Shown here piece by piece: positions 23,401 to 33,427 of a DNA stretch of 64,000 nt. The notes under the pieces were generated by a model. The model worked only from the letters and a program-made list of their open reading frames with translations. It made no database searches and had not been told where the DNA came from. Made by a program: the position numbers and the translations under genes. Every line of letters begins with the position of its first letter. Position 1 is the first letter of the stretch. Origin of the DNA: Harmonia axyridis (lineage: Eukaryota > Arthropoda > Insecta > Coleoptera > Coccinellidae); contig NC_059503.1 of the NCBI RefSeq assembly GCF_914767665.1, positions 6,324,001-6,388,000 of the forward strand, written 5' to 3'.

Positions 23401-26400
23401 CCAGTCTTATGCAAATGGTTCCAAACGGTTTTTGAGCAATCTTCAGCTCTTGGATAATCGAAACAGTGTTCACATGATGAACGTACCCGACAATGTCCAA
23501 TGTTTTATCGAACTTTTCCACAAATGGCCTTCCAATGCGTGGTGCTTCTTTAACATCGAAATTACCGGAACGAAATCGAGGAAACCAAAATTGCGTGTGA
23601 TATTTACATTTTCAGCCGGCTGGCTTGCATTTCCGCCTTTATAGAAGAAAAACTGTGAAATATCGAGCATTTTCTCTTTGCTAGTGTCCATCTTTGACCC
23701 GCGCTCAAACTAAACTGAGTCAGCTAATCACAAAACTGTCACAAAGGTTTTCGTAGTACGAAATCTCATCTTTCTAACGCTACCTAATAAAATCCGATTT
23801 TACTTATACAATGAGTGATAAGGGTACGCTTATCAAAGCACCAACTTTGTGGAATACAAAAGTTTGTTCTTATTTCTACCACGGATTGGGATACCCTTAG
23901 ATTCTGATAAAACACTTGGGTTTTTATACTTATATTTGAACAATAACAGTATACAACGATGAAAATGAAATAGGTTATGAACCAAAGTGGACTGTATTTC
24001 TATGATATGTCAGCTGATTGCTGTCTATACAACACTACCATTAAATCAGGGATGTGAAAGAGGATTGAGTGACGGTAACGATCGGTGAGGTCGAGTTGAG
24101 ACCACAGAACTTACACATTAATGATTTCTTGTTCCTTTTTGGCTGGCCTCAACCGTCTATTGAAAATTGAAATATAATTTTAATACATCAACTCCGACAA
24201 TGAGAGATATAGATAACTAAAGCCATCTATTGCAAAAATAATGGATTTCTTTTTACTACACCTAACATTAGACCCTTTATCTTCATTCTCCCAAGAGTGC
24301 AGATCTTCAAAGTGATAAAACAACGGCAAATCAATTAATAACAGTGCAGACTGACCGACCTAACCTCGAATAATGCAAGCAGAACGAGAAATCCCCAAAG
24401 TATCCCTACACAATAAATACCTACGGACAAAACGGAGGCGCAGGCATGCCAACATAAACATCCGGAAACACGAAATTCACGTTGGGCGAAGATGTAACGC
24501 AGAACGCTAGACTTGCCTCGATCCAGACATATCCTCTCGGCCTCCAGATTAGACGGGGAGCTATATCAATAAAAAAAAGGGTTCAGATGGAACCCTGGGG
24601 CACGTTGCCGACAAATATGTTCGCCTGCCGTGTTCAGGTTGGTTTACAACAACGTTTACGTATTCGATTTGCGATCTGGCCACTTCGAACACAGCCGACT
24701 GTTTATTAAATTTCGGAAGTTCCACACTTATCGCCCCAATTTCGATTCGAAATAGATCCCTGGGGATCTGAGGACGTTTGACTCACGTCCGTCTGGACCT
24801 CGGGTGGAAATTTGGAAGTTTAGCGACATTTTATGTGTTCTGGATGGTAATTCCACAAACGGGAATGAATTTAACGTAACTGTTTGAATAAAATTTGAAG
24901 AAAGAAGATAACAAATTTTGTTGTCGGTGGGTCACGTCAAAAAAGCAATTCTTTACGTCGTTTCGTCAAAAACAAAGAGTGACAAGCGAGGGGTTTTTGT
25001 TGTAGTGACTCTGTCTGCTCACAGATGGCGCTATGGGTTTTCGCGCCACACATACTTTCGCCCCGGCGGATTTATAGAGGTCATAGCGTTGCTACAGAGT
25101 CACCTCTCCACGATGGTGTGAGAGGCTGAATTTCCTAATACGCTCAACGCTCTATTAGTGTGACGTCACACACCGCCATTTTTGGTTCTCCTGTCAGTGT
25201 TCGGAATCCAAACAAATAAATTGTCATTCAAATTAGTACGGTGTCGTTGGAGGAATTGGCTTATTTTCATAAATAAGAGTATTTGAGGAACGATTTCAGT
25301 ATTAATTGATAGACAGAAGGAACAAGGTTAATACCAGTAAGTTTGAATCCTGTATCATTCCCCAGATTTTGTAATAAGCCGTGATTATTAGTTGAACTTC
25401 AAGTTCGAACTTACTGGAATTAATCTCGTGCCTTCTGTATATCAATTAATGTAAAATCGTTCCTTAAATAATCTTATTTATTGAAATCAGCCAATTTCTT
25501 CAACGACTACCTACTAATTTGAATGACAATTTGTTTGTTTGGATTCCGAACACTGACAGGAGAACTAAAATGGCGGTGTGTGACGACATCACTAATAGAG
25601 CGTATTGAAGAGTCCGCCCTGGGAGAGGGTGCACCTCGTAACTTGGCTCGAGAAAGACTTGCCAAAATATTTTATGTTTTCTATCCCGATTCTCTTAGGC
25701 CTCTGAGGGACATCTCAGAAGCTTAGAGACTATACGAGCTAGTAGAACCACTTGTGTTCTCAGTAGGCTTTGTTACAGTGTCTCATGGTCACTTTAGTCA
25801 CATCACTGTTAATATTTTACCCAACAGCCAATGAGAACTCAATAAGTTCGGGCCTAGCACAGATATGGTTCAGCCAGTGCCATACCACCCTTTTGTTTTC
25901 GATAGTACCAATCTTCGAAAGATGGTTGTCAACTTTTGGGAACGTAGAGTTAAGTCTAGAACGATATATTGAAGATTAAGTGACGCTACATTTGTTGTTG
26001 TTCGAAAAATGATTAAAAACGAGTTTCGTGTATTGATAAAGCACTGTTTTTTATGGGAAAAATATTGTACAAACAGAGTTATGTCTTCATGAATGTTATT
26101 CAAACTCCGATACATTGGCAACAACGATTGAAAGGTGGTTTGATGACTTTAAATGTGGTCGAAGTACCATGGATAGAAATTAGGAAAAAAGTCCTCAGTT
26201 ATCAAAGAAAAAATGTTCCAATTGAACAAATTTCTCTTTCAACTACTGGACCACCCAGCTTATTCTCCAGATCTAGTCCCAAGTGGTTACTGCTTCTTCG
26301 AAACCTCAAAAGAATACCTACTCCCTAGGAAGGAATTTGGCTCTAATCTTGGAAGATGAATATGTTGACCAATAAAGTCCAATTTTCAAGAAAAAAATGT

Positions 26401-28184
26401 GTTCCCACTGGTTAAGCCTAGGACTCATGGCCTGAAGTGTTACAATTTATGGCACAAAATGTTTTCTGCTTGAATTACGATTTCCAATTGCACATTAATA
26501 TATAGCAGAAAGAGGCAGAGTATAGGTAGCTTGGTCGCATTATCCGCATGCCACTATTTCAATCAAAAAATCTAAACCAAAACTCACCTGAATTAATTGT
26601 GTAAGGGTTGAGATCTATTACGCCATCACACCATCTAGAGGTTACCTTCCAGTTTTGTAATATCTCCAAAGAGCTTACATCCTCAATCATGCTAGTAATT
26701 CGTCCAAAATATTTTTGTGTGAGCTTGCGATGTCCAGGCATACTCTCACCAGATGATCAGGAGTTTCTTCCTTCCCTTCACAGAATCTGCACTCTTTAGT
26801 TACTGATCACCCTATTCTTTTGAGACGACAATGCCAGTAAGGAGATGTAGCATGTTCGTCTTTCCAAATCCTTTGAAATCCACCTCTAAAATATAAAATC
26901 TGTGAGGTTTTCTTAGGATAATTATTTTATTCAATGTTTCAGTACCGTAGACATGATCAACCTTATGTCCTACGATTACCGCGGTTCCTACGATGGTTTT
27001 GTCGGCCATGCATCTTCTCTCTATGCTTCATCCAAGGACGTCACAATCACAGCTCTAGGTTTGAATGTAGTAAGTATAATTCTTCATTACACCGGTAGAG
27101 TTTGAATTGAAGAATTCTAACATATCCCCGTTTCTTTCAAACAGAACGCTACCATACACCACTGGCTTGAAAAGGGAGCTCCAGCCTCAAAACTGAACAT
27201 GGGCATTGTCACCTACGGAAGGGGGTTCACCCTAAGAGATGCTGCTCAAACTGATCTATATGCACCGACCCAAGGACCATCTGCTGCTGGACCCTACACA
27301 CAAGAACCTGGTATGATGGGATACAATGAGGTAAATGAAGATGTGCACCGTTTCAAATTTGAAAACAGAAGCTATCAATTTTACGCATCTTTGACAACTA
27401 TGAATATTTGTCATAGAATATCAGTTATTCTGTCAATTTTCTTCATGCTCCTTTGATTTTTTCCAATTCCTAAAAAGATTTAAATCAGACTGCCGAATTT
27501 TGTAGTGACCAGCCGTCTTAAATTCAAAAAGTGTTTACTCTTGGATTATTTTTATTCATTTTGCTTCAGTTAAATTCCCTTATCATTTTCTATGGCGCTA
27601 GCCTTTCGTTTGCATAGATATAAAGCATAGAGTAATGTTGGTTTGTCCAGCTGAACTTCCCATTACTTCCGTAGGTAGCGCTATATAACAAAATAAACTA
27701 TGGAACATAGATATGTTTACATCTATGACCATTTGTTTCCATAACATAGATGTAAACAATCTATGTTCCATAGTTAATTTTGTTATAAAGCGCTATCTAC
27801 GGAAATATAGGAAGTACAGCTGGACAAACCAATATTTCTATTCTTAATTAACACCATTTGTTTCTATTCAAACAATGATAGCACTATTAATAACTCGTAA
27901 GTGATAAAAACTGAATTTAATTCTTATTTTTTTTCCAGGCATGTGAGTTCGACAGCCTCTGGCCACGAGTTTTTGACCAGGAAACAAGAGTGCCACATAT
28001 AATAAATGGCAATCAATGGATTGGAATGGAGGACGTGAATTCTGTTGAAGAAAAAGCCAAGCTGGTCAAGGAGTTGGGTCTTGGTGGTGCAGCAGTTTGG
28101 TCCCTTGACACAGATGACTTCAATGGAATCTGTGGAGGTGGAAAATACCCTCTGATCAACAAAATTAAATCTATTCTTCAGTAG
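20404..28184 (+). CDS. GH18 chitinase-like secreted protein
   Basis: Six coding exons give about 380 residues: 20,404-20,461; 21,910-22,188; 22,327-22,573; 26,943-27,069; 27,145-27,330; 27,939-28,184. All junctions are GT-AG and in frame. Residues 1-19 are a signal peptide (MRVFLCLSALLAFVAQSYA). The rest is one glycoside hydrolase 18 barrel with SMGGWNEGS, the catalytic FDGFDLSWEYP, MSYDYRGSYDG and GIVTYGRGF. There is no chitin-binding domain, Ser/Thr linker or transmembrane segment, so it is a short single-domain secreted form. In the catalytic DxxDxDxE motif, D135, D138 and the acid E142 are kept but the third Asp is Ser140. Activity may be altered; a chitin-binding or lectin-like role is possible. 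Introns 1 and 3 are filled with transposons. Confidence 0.9.
20658..21560 (+). mobile_element. Decayed DD34D mariner in GH18 intron 1
   Basis: A terminal-repeat-like start TTAGGTGTACAACTTTGCTT lies at 20,660. The transposase follows on the plus strand in broken frames, with the N-terminus from 20,817 (MSAYEPYSTHLREVLIFCF), then HYDNSKRRK, WGYPGHASTST, LGVVYYELLKP and VILQHDKARRNP. The second catalytic Asp is in LQHD. The sequence then loses similarity, so the third Asp and the 3' terminal repeat are missing. Stops and frameshifts make it inactive. Motif style suits the cecropia-like subfamily. Confidence 0.8.
22660..23760 (-). mobile_element. Decayed full-span mariner in GH18 intron 3
   Basis: On the minus strand the transposase begins at 23,691 (MDTSKEKMLDISQFFFYKGG), continues with a segment like GNFGFLDFVPVISM, then MDRISICESLLNRNKIDPFLKR (23,345 down), and ends with HPPYSPDLVPIDYYLFLSMA (22,933 down) and a C-terminal FANVDEGFYQRGIM. 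The HPPYSPDL block holds the third Asp region with an I-for-S change. Stops and frameshifts separate the blocks. Motif style suits the mauritiana-like subfamily. It lies antisense to the host gene. Confidence 0.82.
23761..25136. other. Intron 3 sequence of the GH18 gene, mostly unassigned
   Basis: There is no host exon here. Around 24,560-24,620 the minus strand reads NVPQGSI followed by a stop and LFFIDIAP, a weak trace of a reverse transcriptase. Around 25,006-25,104 TGACTCTGT and ACAGAGTCA flank a GC-richer segment as a short inverted repeat. The remainder is unassigned. Confidence 0.4.
25137..25606. repeat. Long fold-back (hairpin) element in GH18 intron 3
   Basis: The left arm, about 25,137-25,350, and right arm, about 25,399-25,606, are near-complementary over roughly 210 bases. 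Paired landmarks are CACACACCGCCAT / ATGGCGGTGTGTG, CTGTCAGTGTTCGGAATCC / GGATTCCGAACACTGACAG, and GGAACGATTT / AAATCGTTCC. A loop of about 50 bases remains. It has no coding sequence, and looks like a MITE or foldback transposon. Confidence 0.85.
25990..26460 (+). mobile_element. Internally deleted mariner fragment in GH18 intron 3
   Basis: The plus strand first gives the mariner N-terminus in shifting frames (FRVLIKHCFL, then a segment ending FKCGR near 26,160). It then jumps to the C-terminal catalytic block YSPDLVPSGYCFFE and LKR-like text near 26,270-26,330. The middle of the transposase is missing, so this is a deletion derivative. In the third-Asp block the usual Asp after PS is Gly. 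Confidence 0.7.
26560..26830 (-). mobile_element. Non-LTR retrotransposon C-terminal remnant
   Basis: Minus-strand reading near 26,830-26,720 gives YWHCRLKRIG, a stop, then CRFCEGKEETPDHLV. This resembles the C-terminal CCHC-like tail found after the reverse transcriptase of several insect non-LTR elements. No reverse transcriptase core is nearby, and stops are present. Confidence 0.5.
27631..27841. repeat. Hairpin MITE-like element in GH18 intron 5
   Basis: Arms of about 98 bases are nearly complementary: TTGGTTTGTCCAGCTG at 27,638 pairs with CAGCTGGACAAACCAA near 27,831, AGCGCTAT with ATAGCGCT, and ACTATGGAACATAGAT with ATCTATGTTCCATAGT. A loop of only about 15 bases separates the arms. 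It is non-coding and inserted between exons 5 and 6. Confidence 0.88.
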
Positions 28185-28242
28185 ATTTGCATAAAATTAT
28201 AACATTTATTGAATTCTATATTGATGAATTTTTTATATCGTA

Positions 28243-28248
28243 AATAAA
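28243..28248 (+). terminator. Polyadenylation signal of the GH18 gene
   Basis: AATAAA lies 59 bases after the stop codon at 28,182-28,184. Confidence 0.7.
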
Positions 28249-28290
28249 AACTCAATTTACTCATTGATTCCATTCCCTCAATATTGAAAA

Positions 28291-28475
28291 CAAGAAAAGA
28301 ATCCTACTCTAATTTCAATTTGGCCATCTATGGTCATGTCTACAAACTTATATATTTTTAGAAGTCGGTATTATAGAAACTGAGACCAAGAAAAGAATCC
28401 TACTTTAATTCCATTTGGCCATCTATGGTCATGTCTAGAAACTAATATTTTTTTAGGAGTCGGTATTATAGAAAT
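28291..28475. repeat. Direct tandem duplication, 95-base unit
   Basis: Two adjacent copies start with CAAGAAAAGAATCCTACT at 28,291 and 28,386 and end with GTCGGTATTATAGAAA. They differ at few positions, so this is a fairly recent local duplication between two convergent genes. Confidence 0.85.
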
Positions 28476-28701
28476 TTTCTTCAATCTCTATACCCGTGAG
28501 CCATCTATTGAACTATTCAAAAGATGGAGAGAGGATATTTTCAAAAACTGTCCTCTGAAAAATTACTTTTTCATTCAATTCAATTGAATAGATTTCGTAA
28601 AAATGATGATGGGATGGGAAATAAAAAGCAATCAAATGTCTGAAATTAAATAATATTTCTCTATTTCTTTCCACTTCACCAATAATGAAATGAAGTAGTT
28701 A

Positions 28702-29756
28702 TTATACAAAGATAGAGACTATATTTTCTTCCATGCAGGGCGCAGTAGTGAACAGACTTCCTGAAAAAAATAATAATTAAATAATACATTTCATTGGACA
28801 CCGAAAAATTGATAAAAAATCAATGAATCAAATTCACCTATGAATCGTTTTCCATTTCCTTCATGTTCATTTGAAATTATTTTGCATTGCTCAATTTCAA
28901 AAATTTGGAAGTCCAAACACCTGAATTTCTCATTAGATTCATATAGTTTAGCATTGTTTATTCTCTCTCTAGATAAATAAGGCAAACCAGAGAAGGGATT
29001 GACGAAATCCGCCCAGTATCCTGCTTTCCTTATTTTATCACAAATTGTTCTGGCAGCTATAATGAACTGAAATGAAAACATCAACTTCAGACAAAATCCA
29101 TGAATGCTTATTCTACTCACAGTTTGAGCTAATTTTTCAGTTTCTTCTTCTTTATTTTGTCTCATGAGTTTCAAATTAGTCTTCAAAGATAATGTTACTA
29201 TAGATAAATCCGATGTTTCGAAGTTACGAGTAGGAAATAAATCGGATACGGTTTGACGCAGAACTTTAGGACACTCTTGAATACTACACAGAACATCACC
29301 ACTTATATCTTTCTAAAAGATAAAAAGCTTTATATTATTGTATTCATTGATTGAGAGCGTATCTACAAAATCTTGCATTCTTCAACTCACTCCATTGACC
29401 TGTTTCATCACAAATTTATGATTAGGAGTACGCAAAGTAGTTTGTTTATCGAACCATGCTAAACCAATGTTACCAGGAAGATAAAATGGAAAATCAACGG
29501 TTGAAGTTGAAGCTAATAATTCAAAATTTGGATCTTTCCAGACCAAAGCCTGTCCTGAAATAAAAGACTGATGTAATTATCAATTTGATTGCAATGTTGA
29601 TAACTTGCCATCTCTACCGAAACGTTTACGTTTCACGTATTGGTATGGGTCTTCATTGTCATTTTTCTTAGAAAAATTCCTGAGAAACTGAGGAATACTT
29701 TTTCTACTCGTTCTCGTTAACTTCAAAATAGTTCCTACTACCTGTATAGACATCAT
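28702..29756 (-). CDS. MMADHC: MMADHC-like cobalamin trafficking protein (CblD)
   Basis: Five coding exons on the minus strand give about 263 residues: 29,609-29,756; 29,391-29,554; 29,121-29,312; 28,838-29,066; 28,702-28,760. Recognised by FYLPGNIGLAWF, the QECPKVLRQTVSDLFP block, AGYWADFVNPFSGLPYL and the GSLFTTAP end, in the order of human MMADHC (296 residues). The family acts downstream of MMACHC and directs vitamin B12 to cytosolic methionine synthase or mitochondrial methylmalonyl-CoA mutase. The basic N-terminus (MMSIQVVGTILKLTRTSRKS) could be a mitochondrial targeting leader. Intron 1 either uses a GC donor (GATG/gcaagt) or a weaker GT donor six bases upstream; both keep the frame. 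The last small exon replaces an otherwise short read-through tail. Confidence 0.88.
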
Positions 29757-30425
29757 TAGACATCACTAATTTTGAATATTTTGAAGATAGCTGACATTTG
29801 ATTCTGAGGTTAAGCTACAAAGAGTCTTCTTTTTCTTAGATTCTTGGGTCTTATGTATAAAAATGATAAATGATACAGAAAATGTATACATCCCGAAGGA
29901 AAACATTCATTTCTCCAACAAAGTTTTTGAAATTCAATCATTTGTTTCCCAAATGTGAAATAAACTCATGTCATTGAAATTTTATAGTAAATGGTGGATG
30001 CGCGGTTAAAAATTATTTTAGATCAGGGTTTCATTTTCCCTGCTTTATAAAAATAAACTTTCAAATCTTTCGTACGTTACAATGGTTGCAATATAATAGA
30101 AAATTTTAAAAAAATGAAGCTTCCGCTGTCCTTCTGTCTAAACTATCGTTTATAATCTCAAAATCGACCTTCATGATGCACTCCCTTAATATATGTACAT
30201 TGAAAAAGTCTTCTAGGAAATTATCAAAATAAAATTCTCTAATTCCATTGCAAAAAACAATGATTTACTTCATTAAAGCTAATACCAGTTTTCTAGAGGT
30301 TCTATTTGGCTTCTTTTGTGAAAGTAAACTGTGAAAGTAGAACGTTAAAGCGATTCTAACGATCAGTGTTGATTATCATTGAACAAAGCGCAGTACAAGA
30401 GAGTTGAATATTGTGAAGAGTAGCC
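29757..30425. promoter_or_regulatory. Shared divergent upstream region, MMADHC-like and CRAL-TRIO genes
   Basis: The start codons of two oppositely directed genes are about 670 bases apart with no transposon or other gene between. The region must hold both 5' leaders and probably both promoters. No TATA box at convincing distance was found for either gene. Confidence 0.5.
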
Positions 30426-32833
30426 ATGAAGGAAGAAGATGTTAAAATTCTCAGAGAATGGATTACGAAACAACCTCATCTTCCACAAAATATTCGTAAG
30501 TAACACAATTTTTGATAAAAACGAAAATTCATCAAGTTTTATTCAAAAAGATTTTCCGTGAAGATTGAAACATTTTACACTTCTTCTGGTGTACATTGAA
30601 AATACATTTTACTCAAGTTGTACTCCACAATTAAGTTTCATCGTTGTCATCTATAACTGAAGGAAACAGCATCAATCAATGTTTCTTATTTTCAAATTTA
30701 AACCTGTGTAACCATTCAAAAAAGAAACATTTTCCATAACAATTTTCATAGTTTTAGTTTTTTCATTTCGCTTAAATTCAAAAAATAAAAAGCATCCGTT
30801 CGTTATTCGAGAATTAGATCAATTGATTTCAAAGGTTAAAAATTCAAGATAGATTACAAAAAGTCTCTAGATACTTGAAATTTTCAGAGTAGGTGCAAAA
30901 TTGTGTGTTCTCCAAATAATTTCAAAACTACAGATATTTGATGGAGATAAAATTTTGAAATTACCTATATGTAAAATAACAGTTTCAAGTTTTATGTAAA
31001 TTTTCAGATCTGTGAAAAACGAGAAAAATTAACTTGCCTATAAGTGGCGTATTCAAACGTACTTCAAAAATTTCAAGTTTGTTGGTGATAGTTCGAAAAA
31101 TACAAATAATCTGTCTGAATGAATCACCGGAAACAAATTCATGAAGGATAGGATGATTTCAACTTACTGACGAAAAGAATTTCAACACTCCCAGTATTTC
31201 TTTTTCATCCCGAGACATACCTGCTATGAAAATACAAACATTATCGAGGTTCTAGGCTTTGTAATTTCACTAGACACCTTTCACATTCCTCAACTTCTTT
31301 TGATGATTTACTATAAAAACCTCGTCAACTTACCTCATTAATTCCTAAGGAATAGAAAAAAAATGACGAATTCGCTCTCAAATTCGATTCTGTCCGGCCG
31401 TATATACGATAACTTTCGAACGGAAAGATCTAAAAACTTGAAATAGCGCAATCATAATAATAAAAAATTGAAGGAGAATATAGAAACATAATGAGCATTA
31501 TGACACTGTAAGGAAGTGTAGTCAGGAGCTTTTCCTATAGTTATGTGGTCTCCAAGGGCGCAATTGTCTACGAGCGCTCAAAAGCTTCTGACTTTAGGTA
31601 AATATTTTCCTAATTTTTTACCTTCGTGTTGTATAATTTTAGGGGTTTTCAAATTTTGAATTTTTGTTTCAGACGATACGATGCTGTTGAGATTTTTACA
31701 TACATGTAACTACAGTATTGAGCAGACTAAGACATTAATTGAACTATTTTATACAATTCGTTCACAAGCACCAGAACTTTTTTCCAATAGAGATCCTACA
31801 CAATCTGCACTTCAAGACTGTTTCAAAGCAATGTGAGTTGCATATCCTCATTTTTCGATTTTAAAAGTTCATCGGCCAGTAAAATTAATTACTTACAAAT
31901 ATCTTCGATATAGATTCGAATCGGGAGAGAGTCCCGCTGATGACACCTTTTATATTCATTTATATATATATTCTGTTCATTACACAGGGTGTTACCAATT
32001 AAATGCGAAAGTTTTTAGTCGAAAATTATACTTCAAAAAATTAATTAGAAGATAAAAAAATTCTTTGCTAACATAATCAAAATTTTCATTTGCATTGTTT
32101 TAGAGATATGGTGCCTTTACCCAAACTGACTGGAAAAAACTACAAGTTACTCTTGTACCGATTTGTAGACACAGATCCTGAAAAATTCATGTATGCAGAC
32201 TCTGTCAAGTCGTTTTACATGGTCTCAGATGTTCGAATGTTAGTTGAAAAGGAGTTTCCCGAAGGTGAAGTGCCCATTTTTGACATGGCTGGAATGAGCT
32301 GGAAACACATGACCAAAATGCCCCTGCCTATAGTCAAGAAATATATGGTTTATTCACAAGTAAGACAACTCAGTTTCAATTCTACAAGAAAAATCAATTG
32401 ACACTATTTTAGGAAGCCCATCCGATCAAACTTAAAGAAATTCACCTTGTAAATGCTCCGAATTTTCTGGACAGAGCTATGGCTATGATGAGGCCCTTCA
32501 TCAAAAGCGAGATACTGTCCATGGTATGCTACATTACATTGTGTACCAGAGAAGAAATTAATTTTTCTTTTGTAGATACACACTCACCCTCCAAATTCTA
32601 CAACACTCTTCGATTATGTTCCAAAAGAGTTGTTACCAGAAGAATATGGTGGATCTATAGGAAAAATGAAAGATTTGAAGGAAATGTGGTTGAAAAGGGT
32701 TATGGAACACAAAGAATACCTCACAGATGAATCCAGATGGTCTGTAAATGAGTCAAAACGCTCTGCTCACAATGAAAGCAAAAAACCGTCATTTGGAATG
32801 GAAGGTTCTTTTAGAACGTTGAGTATAGATTGA
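30426..32833 (+). CDS. CRAL-TRIO lipid-transfer protein (alpha-TTP/clavesin-like)
   Basis: Five coding exons give 284 residues: 30,426-30,495; 31,673-31,832; 32,104-32,359; 32,413-32,523; 32,576-32,833. All introns are GT-AG and keep frame. The N-terminal part (WITKQPHLPQNI, LLRFLHTCNYSIEQTK) is the CRAL-TRIO N domain, and PLPKLTGKNYKLLLYRFVD through IFDMAGMSWKHM and LVNAPNFLDRAM to LPEEYGGS forms the SEC14-like lipid pocket. Insects have many such soluble carriers for retinoids, tocopherol-like or phosphoinositide ligands; the ligand cannot be told from sequence. It has no signal peptide or transmembrane segment, so it is probably cytosolic. Length is typical of the family. Confidence 0.92.
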
Positions 32834-32858
32834 AGCTATGTTTTCTTTTCCAAAATTT

Positions 32859-32864
32859 AATAAA
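32859..32864 (+). terminator. Polyadenylation signal of the CRAL-TRIO gene
   Basis: AATAAA begins 26 bases after the stop. A second AATAAA-like site lies near 33,045, so a longer 3' end is possible. Confidence 0.6.
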
Positions 32865-33282
32865 TCAGAATGGAAATGTCCAAAAACACCAAGGTCGGCA
32901 CCCTCAATTCAGAAAGTAAAGTCGGATCACACTGATGACACTTATGCACGTTTAGGTAATCAAATAATCAAATTGATCTGATACTTTTACAATTAGAAAT
33001 TAATAAAATATATTATTTATATCTGTAATCCTGGTATCCTGAGAAAATAAAGTATGCTTTGTGATTACTCATTCTACTTTCCCTACGATGTTCTGTTTTT
33101 GCCCAAATAACTGCAATTTTTAAATTTCATCCGATAAAATTGAAATGTACATGCAAAAATTCAAGCAAGTATCTCTACTTCACTTCAGTACATAATTTTT
33201 TTTATCAACAAAAAATATGGGATAGTTGAGGTCTCCTCAAAAATTAAAACACAGTAGCTCTTTTGATGCTAATTTAAAAGTC

Positions 33283-33292
33283 TTTATTTATT
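33283..33292 (-). terminator. Polyadenylation signal of the HERC1 gene
   Basis: On the minus strand this reads as overlapping AATAAATAAA about 140 bases after the TAA stop of the HERC1-like gene. Confidence 0.7.
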
Positions 33293-33427
33293 AACCGAGA
33301 TACATTTGTTCAATTATTCGAAATCCTAGCCTTATGTCGTAAAATATAAAAATCACACGATTTAATCGCCTTCTTAATCACAATTATTTATCAGAAATAA
33401 CCTAACTATATCACTTTGATCTCTTCA

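Noticed and set aside
24480..24720. Trace of a reverse transcriptase (NVPQGSI) on the minus strand
   Set aside because: Only seven residues match before a stop; not enough for a separate element call.
32479..32730. 83-codon frame overlapping CRAL-TRIO exons 4 and 5
   Set aside because: Shadow frame running through an intron; the correct exons are in other phases.
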